The notes beneath the pieces were generated by a model. The model was not told the origin of the DNA. It searched no databases and saw only the letters and a list, made by a program, of their open reading frames with translations. A stretch of DNA of 64,000 nt from Clostridia bacterium (GTDB lineage: Bacteria > Bacillota_A > Clostridia > Oscillospirales > Acutalibacteraceae), in assembly GCA_017456015.1 (NCBI GenBank), contig JAFTLL010000003.1, positions 62,001-126,000 on the forward strand, in the 5' to 3' direction. Position 1 is the first letter of the stretch. Every line of letters starts with the position of its first letter. Of the stretch, positions 59,298-64,000 are shown in pieces. A program made the translations under genes and the position numbers.

Positions 59298-60548
59298 ATG
59301 AAGGGAACGGTGTTGAATTTGGCCAAAAATGCAATTGTCGGACAAAGCGGCGGTCCTACTGCTGTAATCAATGCAAGTTTAGCGGGTGTAGTACAAGCCT
59401 GCATGAATCGCGGTGCGGACATGGTGTACGGCATGCGAAACGGTATTGCCGGATTGCTGGATGATAAAAAAAGGGTTGTCAATTTATCTAAAACCTTGGC
59501 AACATCGCTGGAAATCGAACTTTTAAAGCGGACCCCCTCCTCTTATTTAGGCTCCTGCCGTTACAAACTTCCGGATTTTAACATAAATACGGAACCGTAT
59601 GAAAAAATCTTTATGATTCTGAAAGAATTGGAAATCGAATGGTTTTTCTACATAGGCGGTAATGACAGTATGGATACCATTATGAAACTATCAGACTACG
59701 CAAAGAAAATCGGCAGTTCCATTCGTTTTATCGGTGTTCCCAAAACAATAGACAATGACTTGTTGGTTACCGACCATACACCGGGCTACGGTTCGGCGGC
59801 CAAATATATCGGCGTGGTTATGAAGGAATTGGTGCGCGATGCAACGGTTTACGGTACGCCGTATGTTACCATTGTTGAAATCATGGGTAGAAATGCAGGT
59901 TGGCTAACCGCTGCGGCCTCACTCGCGCGGTCCGAAGATTGCGAAGGCGTGGATATGATTTGTTTGCCCGAAATCCCTTTCACTGTTGACGGATTTATCA
60001 AAAAAGTTGAACAAATGCAAAAAGAAAAGGCGTCAACCATCATTGCTGTTTCGGAAGGCGTTAAGCTTCCGGACGGCAGATATGTGTGTGAAATTTCTGA
60101 TGATGCTCGTTTTATTGACCCATTTGGCCATAAGAATTTAACCGGTACGGCGAGGTATTTAAGCAACCAAGTTGCCAAACAATTGGGTATAAAAACGCGT
60201 TCTATTGAGCTTTCAACCTTACAGCGTTGCGCCGGGCATGTAAGCAGCCGGGTGGATATTACCGAAGCCTACCAAGTCGGCGGTGCGGCGGTAAAAGCAG
60301 CTTTTGAGGGCCATACCGGCGAAATGATAGCGTTAAAGCGAATTTCAAATGACCCCTATCAATGTACGACCGAACCCCATGATGTACATGAGGTGGCAAA
60401 CAAGGAAAAGAAAGTACCGGTCGATTGGATTAATGAAACGCACACCGATATGTTACCGGCCTTTCACCAATATGCGCGTCCCCTAATTCAAGCCGAATTG
60501 ACACCTATGTTTGTTGATGGCTTGCCAAGACATATATTATTAAAATAA
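59298..60548 (+). CDS. pfp: Pyrophosphate-type 6-phosphofructokinase
   Basis: 416 aa. The phosphate-donor site reads GGNDSMDT and the catalytic loop PKTIDNDL. Lysine in PKTIDND (instead of PGTIDND) and a non-Gly residue after GGN/D mark the PPi-dependent class. Length fits clostridial PPi-PFKs. Glycolysis in this host is therefore probably PPi-linked and reversible at this step. Confidence 0.92.
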   Translation: MKGTVLNLAKNAIVGQSGGPTAVINASLAGVVQACMNRGADMVYGMRNGIAGLLDDKKRVVNLSKTLATSLEIELLKRTPSSYLGSCRYKLPDFNINTEPYEKIFMILKELEIEWFFYIGGNDSMDTIMKLSDYAKKIGSSIRFIGVPKTIDNDLLVTDHTPGYGSAAKYIGVVMKELVRDATVYGTPYVTIVEIMGRNAGWLTAAASLARSEDCEGVDMICLPEIPFTVDGFIKKVEQMQKEKASTIIAVSEGVKLPDGRYVCEISDDARFIDPFGHKNLTGTARYLSNQVAKQLGIKTRSIELSTLQRCAGHVSSRVDITEAYQVGGAAVKAAFEGHTGEMIALKRISNDPYQCTTEPHDVHEVANKEKKVPVDWINETHTDMLPAFHQYARPLIQAELTPMFVDGLPRHILLK

Positions 60549-60553
60549 TAAGC

Positions 60554-60586
60554 AAAATCCCGATTGCAAACGCAGTCGGGATTTTT
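60554..60586 (+). terminator. Intrinsic terminator after pfp
   Basis: Stem AAAATCCCGATTGC (60554-60567) and GCAGTCGGGATTTT (60572-60585) with one G-U pair, loop AAAC, followed by T. Confidence 0.88.
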
Positions 60587-60689
60587 AAAGTAGTTTATTA
60601 GTTTGTCAAGTAAATGCCGTCAACAATAATATTTTGATGCTTGTTCACAGAAATATAAATTTCTCATAATATAAACATGAGGTGATATC

Positions 60690-61148
60690 GTGAGGAATTG
60701 TTCTTCTATGCCCAGCGCAATAGCATATATTAAAGGCGGAAATGAAGCACTGCAATTATCAGGTGAAATAAAATTTTATCAAAAAAAGGACCATGTATTG
60801 ATTGTTGCAAATGTAAGCGGATTGCCGCAGTCCGATACGGGCTTTTTTGGTTTTCATATTCACGAAGGAAATAGCTGTTCGGGAGAGGATTTCGCAGACA
60901 CAAAAAGCCACTACAATCCGGCAAATGCTCCACATCCCCATCACGCAGGAGACCTTCCGCCGCTTATGTACTCCAACGGTGGTGCATATTTCGCGGTTAC
61001 AACCGACCGTTTTTCGGTCATGGATATCCTTGGACGTACTGTTGTTATTCATAATATGCCCGATGATTTTACTTCTCAACCGGCAGGTAATGCAGGAACA
61101 AAGATAGGATGCGGCGTGATACAAAGGATAAATAAAAAAATCCCATGA
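60690..61148 (+). CDS. Cu/Zn superoxide dismutase-like protein
   Basis: 152 aa. Metal ligands appear present: HIH (GFHIHEG), H in SHYNP, HPHHAGD with a shortened zinc loop, and VIHNMPDDF. The usual active-site arginine near the C-terminus is Lys (AGNAGTKIGCGVI). No signal peptide is seen, unlike most bacterial SodC, so it is probably cytosolic or spore-associated. GTG 60690 follows GAGGTGAT. Enzymatic activity is uncertain. Confidence 0.85.
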   Translation: MRNCSSMPSAIAYIKGGNEALQLSGEIKFYQKKDHVLIVANVSGLPQSDTGFFGFHIHEGNSCSGEDFADTKSHYNPANAPHPHHAGDLPPLMYSNGGAYFAVTTDRFSVMDILGRTVVIHNMPDDFTSQPAGNAGTKIGCGVIQRINKKIP

Positions 61149-61173
61149 ACACGATAGTTCATGGGATTTTTTT
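61137..61173 (+). terminator. Intrinsic terminator of the SOD-like gene
   Basis: Arms AAAATCCCATGAAC (61137-61150) and GTTCATGGGATTTT (61157-61170), loop ACGATA, T run to 61173. The left arm overlaps the stop codon; the T run touches the 3' end of the convergent tRNA-Leu. Confidence 0.9.
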
Positions 61174-61259
61174 GGTGCCGCTGACCGGACTTGAACCGGT
61201 ACGTTGTCGCCAACGAGGGATTTTAAGTCCCTTGTGTCTGCCTATTCCACCACAGCGGC
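61173..61259 (-). tRNA. tRNA-Leu(UAA)
   Basis: 87 nt with encoded CCA. Acceptor GCCGCTG/CAGCGGC, anticodon stem AGGGA/TCCCT with loop CTTAAAA (anticodon TAA), long class II variable arm, T loop TTCAAGT. Length and long variable arm agree with tRNA-Leu. Confidence 0.95.
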
Positions 61260-61318
61260 GGATGACTTATCCATTATAGCATATTCAAAATTTATGTCAA
61301 TCATTTTTATTGGAAAAT

Positions 61319-62020
61319 TTAAAAATTTAGAAGGTTCATTAGCCATTGGAGTCCATAATAAGCAAAAGGAGTAAGAAGAATAGCCGGTAAAAAATTGGCA
61401 ACCTTAATTTTCGTGAGCCCGATTAAATTTAAGCCCAAAGCGAAAACAATAAGCGAGCCGACACAAGTGATTTCATTGATGACAGCGGTGGTTAAAACAG
61501 TTTGCAGGCTATTGGCCAGCAGAACCAGAGCGCCTTGGTAAAGAAAAACAAAAACAGCTGAAAATAGAACCCCTATCCCCAGTGTAGCGCTGAGCATGGT
61601 TGCCGAAATTAAATCAAGAAAAGATTTTGTAAAAATTAACTTATGGTCACCTGTAAGGCCAGAATTCAGCGAACCCACAATGGCCATTGCACCGACGCAA
61701 AAAAGCAAAGTGGCGGTTATAAACCCCTCTGTTACATTACCTTGCTGGGTTGAAGCTTTTTTGAGGCAAAAATCGCTTAATGCAGATATACCACCGTCAA
61801 TATTCAACAAGGTACCGATGAAAACGCCGAAAACTACCGAAAAAATCAAAACCAATGTATTTTCGCCTTGGAGCATTCCATCAATTCCAATGCAGACCGT
61901 ACACAAACCAATTGCAGTCATTACAGCACCGGAAAATTTTTGGGGAATCCCCTTTTTTAAAAGTAAACCGAAAGCGCTACCCAGCAATACGGACAGCGTA
62001 TTAACAATAACTCCAATCAT
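61319..62020 (-). CDS. DUF554 membrane protein
   Basis: 233 aa with six to seven TM segments and GTLLNIDGGISAL, LFCVGAMAIVGSLNSGL and the opening MIGVIVNTLSVLLGSAFG typical of DUF554 (YdfK-like). Function unknown, thought to be a transporter or channel. Overlaps the CapA-like gene by 4 nt (ATGA). Confidence 0.9.
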   Translation of the reverse strand: MIGVIVNTLSVLLGSAFGLLLKKGIPQKFSGAVMTAIGLCTVCIGIDGMLQGENTLVLIFSVVFGVFIGTLLNIDGGISALSDFCLKKASTQQGNVTEGFITATLLFCVGAMAIVGSLNSGLTGDHKLIFTKSFLDLISATMLSATLGIGVLFSAVFVFLYQGALVLLANSLQTVLTTAVINEITCVGSLIVFALGLNLIGLTKIKVANFLPAILLTPFAYYGLQWLMNLLNF

Positions 62021-63342
62021 TCTGCCGCACCGCCGTTTCCAGAAGAATTTAAACCAATCTTTTTATATTCACCGTCAAATTGAGATAATCCGGCATTCAC
62101 AAGTGCCATGGTTCGTTCATAAGATTTTTGTGCTGTTGCTGCCGTTTGTTGGCTGATGCCAAAGTCGGTTTGCCAATTTAATGCTTTATCCAGCGGCAGC
62201 ATGTGGTAGTGCTTGGAAGAATCTGTATGCATATTTACCCAAATGGGCACGACATTGATTTTATCCAAAATGACGCTTCCATCCGGTTTTTTAACAAAGG
62301 TCGTTTCAAAAATCATACCGTCTTCCGTATGGCCGGTTTTCATATTCATAAAGGAAATACGTTGGTTAGATACAGCATTGCCGAGTGAATAAAGACAAAC
62401 GGTTTGTTTACCCGTAACTTCGGATTGCAGAATCTCAATAGGTTCTACAACATGCGGGTGTCCACCGACAATTACATCCACGCCTAAATCGGCAATGCGT
62501 TTTGCCATGGTCTTTTGATAACTGCTTGGCTCCAATTTGTACTCATTGCCCCAATGAATATAGAGAATGATTGCCTCTGCCCCTTCTGATTTCATAGCCG
62601 AAATATGGTCTGATAATTCAGAATAAAAGGCATCTAAATTGCTGTAATTAAAAGAATTGATTAGGTTTTCGGTATCGGAATGCATGGCAATTCCGTTTAA
62701 GGTTTTTCTTCCGTTAGATTGTTGCGTTTCGTAGGTATAATTGACCATGCCGAACTTTATACCGTTAATATCCTTTACAAAATACGGTGAATCCGTTTCG
62801 GTACGCGTTCCAATATGTTCAATTTGTTTTTGGTCAAGGACTTCCAATGTACGGAAAAAACCATCTTTACCGGTGTCGTATGAATGGTTGTTGGCGGTAA
62901 GCAGCATATCTATGCCGCTCTGTTTTGCAGCTTCAACAATGGTATCTGGCGTGTTAAAGGTAGGATAGCCGCGGTAAGACTTGCTTTCTCCGCCGAGCGT
63001 AACCTCTAAATTGGCCACCATATAATCGTATTTTGTAAAGTAGGGTTGGACATAACGAAACATATCATTAAAATCATATCCGGAAGCCGCATATGCTTTA
63101 AGAATCGGATTATGAATTAAAATATCACCGGTGCAACCAAGCGTTACGGTTATCGGTTCTTTTTCCTTCGAAGTAACCGATTCTTGCGATGTGCCTGAGG
63201 AAGAAGCAACACCGGCGGAAGGAGTTTGATTCCATTTTTTATTAACAGCAAATACAGAAATGCCGATGACCAAAACCGCCAGTACAGCACAGAAAAGCTT
63301 GAATTCCGGTTTCAGCCGGCGTTTTTTTCTTTTGTTCGTCAT
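62017..63342 (-). CDS. CapA-family metallophosphatase-like protein
   Basis: 441 aa: N-terminal TM anchor (about 15-34), Ser/Thr linker, then a CapA/PGA_cap domain with GDILIHNP, VANLEVTLGG, TANNHSYDTG, HWGNEY and GGHPHVVEPIEI. Named for poly-gamma-glutamate synthesis but stand-alone copies are of unknown function. No other cap genes are nearby, so capsule synthesis should not be assumed. Confidence 0.88.
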   Translation of the reverse strand: MTNKRKKRRLKPEFKLFCAVLAVLVIGISVFAVNKKWNQTPSAGVASSSGTSQESVTSKEKEPITVTLGCTGDILIHNPILKAYAASGYDFNDMFRYVQPYFTKYDYMVANLEVTLGGESKSYRGYPTFNTPDTIVEAAKQSGIDMLLTANNHSYDTGKDGFFRTLEVLDQKQIEHIGTRTETDSPYFVKDINGIKFGMVNYTYETQQSNGRKTLNGIAMHSDTENLINSFNYSNLDAFYSELSDHISAMKSEGAEAIILYIHWGNEYKLEPSSYQKTMAKRIADLGVDVIVGGHPHVVEPIEILQSEVTGKQTVCLYSLGNAVSNQRISFMNMKTGHTEDGMIFETTFVKKPDGSVILDKINVVPIWVNMHTDSSKHYHMLPLDKALNWQTDFGISQQTAATAQKSYERTMALVNAGLSQFDGEYKKIGLNSSGNGGAAE

Positions 63343-63571
63343 GGTTTCACCTATTCCATAATTTTATCATCAGAAATGCAAAAATATTATACAACACAAA
63401 TCATCAAAAGTAAACACAAAATCCCTTAAAACCTTTTATTTTTTCTGTTCATAAAAATGATTTTTCACGCACAAAAAGGTCATTTTATGCCAATAATTAT
63501 AAAATTAGGTTTCCTTTTCTTAAATCCTTAAAAACTTAAAAAACTCGGCTGAAAAAAATAACAAATCGGTA

Positions 63572-63600
63572 TTGACAGTTTGCAAAATTAACCATATAAT
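63572..63600 (+). promoter_or_regulatory. Consensus promoter of glnN
   Basis: TTGACA (63572-63577), 17-nt spacer, TATAAT (63595-63600): a perfect sigma-A promoter. The preceding 63343-63571 stretch is A/T-rich intergenic sequence without other clear signals. Confidence 0.9.
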
Positions 63601-63610
63601 AACAGTAGCA

Positions 63611-63653
63611 GTGCTGTGGATGGTGGATTCAATACTCATCTGCGGTGCTTTTT
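63611..63653 (+). promoter_or_regulatory. Terminator-like leader hairpin before glnN
   Basis: GTGCTGTGGATG (63611-63622) pairs with CATCTGCGGTGC (63637-63648), using several G-U pairs, and TTTTT follows. It starts a few bases after the expected transcription start, so transcripts could be attenuated before the gene. No known riboswitch class was recognised. Confidence 0.55.
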
Positions 63654-63676
63654 GTTTATAACATGGAGGTAAAAAA

Positions 63677-64000
63677 ATGAGTACAGTAATTGAGCTTTTC
63701 GGTTGCAATGTCTTTGATGATGTATCTATGAAGGAACGTTTGCCGAAAGAAACCTACAAAGCACTCAAAAAAACCATTCATGACGGCAAACCGTTGGATT
63801 TGAGCGTTGCGAATACAGTTGCCAATGCCATGAAAGATTGGGCTCTGGAAAAGGGAGCAACCCACTATACGCATTGGTTTCAACCCATGACCGGTATCAC
63901 CGCCGAAAAGCATGACAGCTTTATTTCCCCTACTGAGGACGGCCGTATTATCATGGAGTTTTCGGGCAAAGAACTCATTAAAGGCGAACCGGATGCTTCC
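63677..64000 (+). CDS. glnN: Glutamine synthetase type III, 3'-truncated by window edge
   Basis: The first 108 codons are visible. [19 protein letters not shown] and [18 protein letters not shown] are signatures of GSIII, the ~700-aa glutamine synthetase class of Bacteroides and many Clostridia. It forms glutamine from glutamate, ammonia and ATP. The ATG follows GGAGGT. The remaining ~600 residues lie outside the window. Confidence 0.93.
   Translation, partial: MSTVIELFGCNVFDDVSMKERLPKETYKALKKTIHDGKPLDLSVANTVANAMKDWALEKGATHYTHWFQPMTGITAEKHDSFISPTEDGRIIMEFSGKELIKGEPDAS

Noticed and set aside
62017..63342. Poly-gamma-glutamate capsule locus
   Set aside because: CapA-like protein only; no capB or capC homologue is adjacent.
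63601..63660. T-box or known riboswitch before glnN
   Set aside because: The leader is only about 70 nt and lacks a T-box sequence or any riboswitch core I know; only a terminator-like hairpin is supported.

Overview
The window comes from an anaerobic, spore-forming, low-G+C Clostridia bacterium, probably near Oscillospiraceae/Ruminococcaceae. The evidence is spoIVA, both dipicolinate synthase subunits, a PPi-type phosphofructokinase, type III glutamine synthetase, desulfoferrodoxin and clostridial small families. It is cut inside a gene at both ends.

Region 1 (1-10.7 kb) is the distal part of a Pel-like exopolysaccharide operon: a DUF2194 gene (5' end outside), pelF, pelG, a CotH-VTC-DUF4956 module, then a c-di-GMP phosphodiesterase-type protein and a diguanylate cyclase, ending at a hairpin terminator. 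Region 2 (10.7-15.4 kb) holds a decayed 2-oxoacid:ferredoxin oxidoreductase locus (gamma-ferredoxin subunit, alpha cut to 84 codons, no beta), an unlisted 59-aa gene and an oxygen-defence set: CoA-disulfide-reductase/rhodanese fusion, superoxide reductase, ferritin.

Region 3 (15,608-45,687) is a 30,072-bp insertion that splits a tRNA-Pro(CGG) gene in the anticodon loop. The 3' half lies at 15,570-15,615 and the 5' half at 45,680-45,718, both on the minus strand; joined across the shared octamer TCCCGAAC they give a perfect cloverleaf. An intact, diverged tRNA-Pro(CGG) sits just inside the right end and can replace the broken gene. The left half of the insertion carries ABC transporters, a seven-gene GntR-controlled operon, an ECF-sigma-linked surface-protein operon and a CAP-domain lipoprotein. 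The right half is a mobilizable module: xis-like gene, HTH protein, MobC-like protein, MobP-type relaxase, two overlapping tyrosine recombinases, a VanRS-like two-component system with a C39-type peptidase, and, divergently, a ~1022-aa protein with an RLGGADYDGD motif. That protein is a double-psi beta-barrel RNA polymerase of the YonO / eukaryotic RdRP superfamily, translationally coupled to an unrecognised 292-aa partner. A 21-bp-period iteron array lies just beyond this pair. A 34-nt direct repeat occurs at the left end, the middle and (as a 20-nt core) the right end of the insertion, suggesting a two-module composite.

Region 4 (45.8-64 kb) is ordinary chromosome: YugP-like protease, typA, a DnaQ-type exonuclease, a PflA-like radical SAM protein, an FtsX-type permease, a XerC/D-like recombinase, spoIVA, murC, cca, dpaA-dpaB, a phosphoglycolate-phosphatase-like HAD protein, PPi-PFK, a Cu/Zn-SOD-like protein, tRNA-Leu(UAA), DUF554, a CapA-like protein and the start of glnN behind a consensus promoter and a leader hairpin.

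The strongest candidates for something undescribed are the element-borne YonO/RdRP-like polymerase with its coupled partner and nearby iterons, and the tRNA-disrupting insertion that carries its own replacement tRNA.
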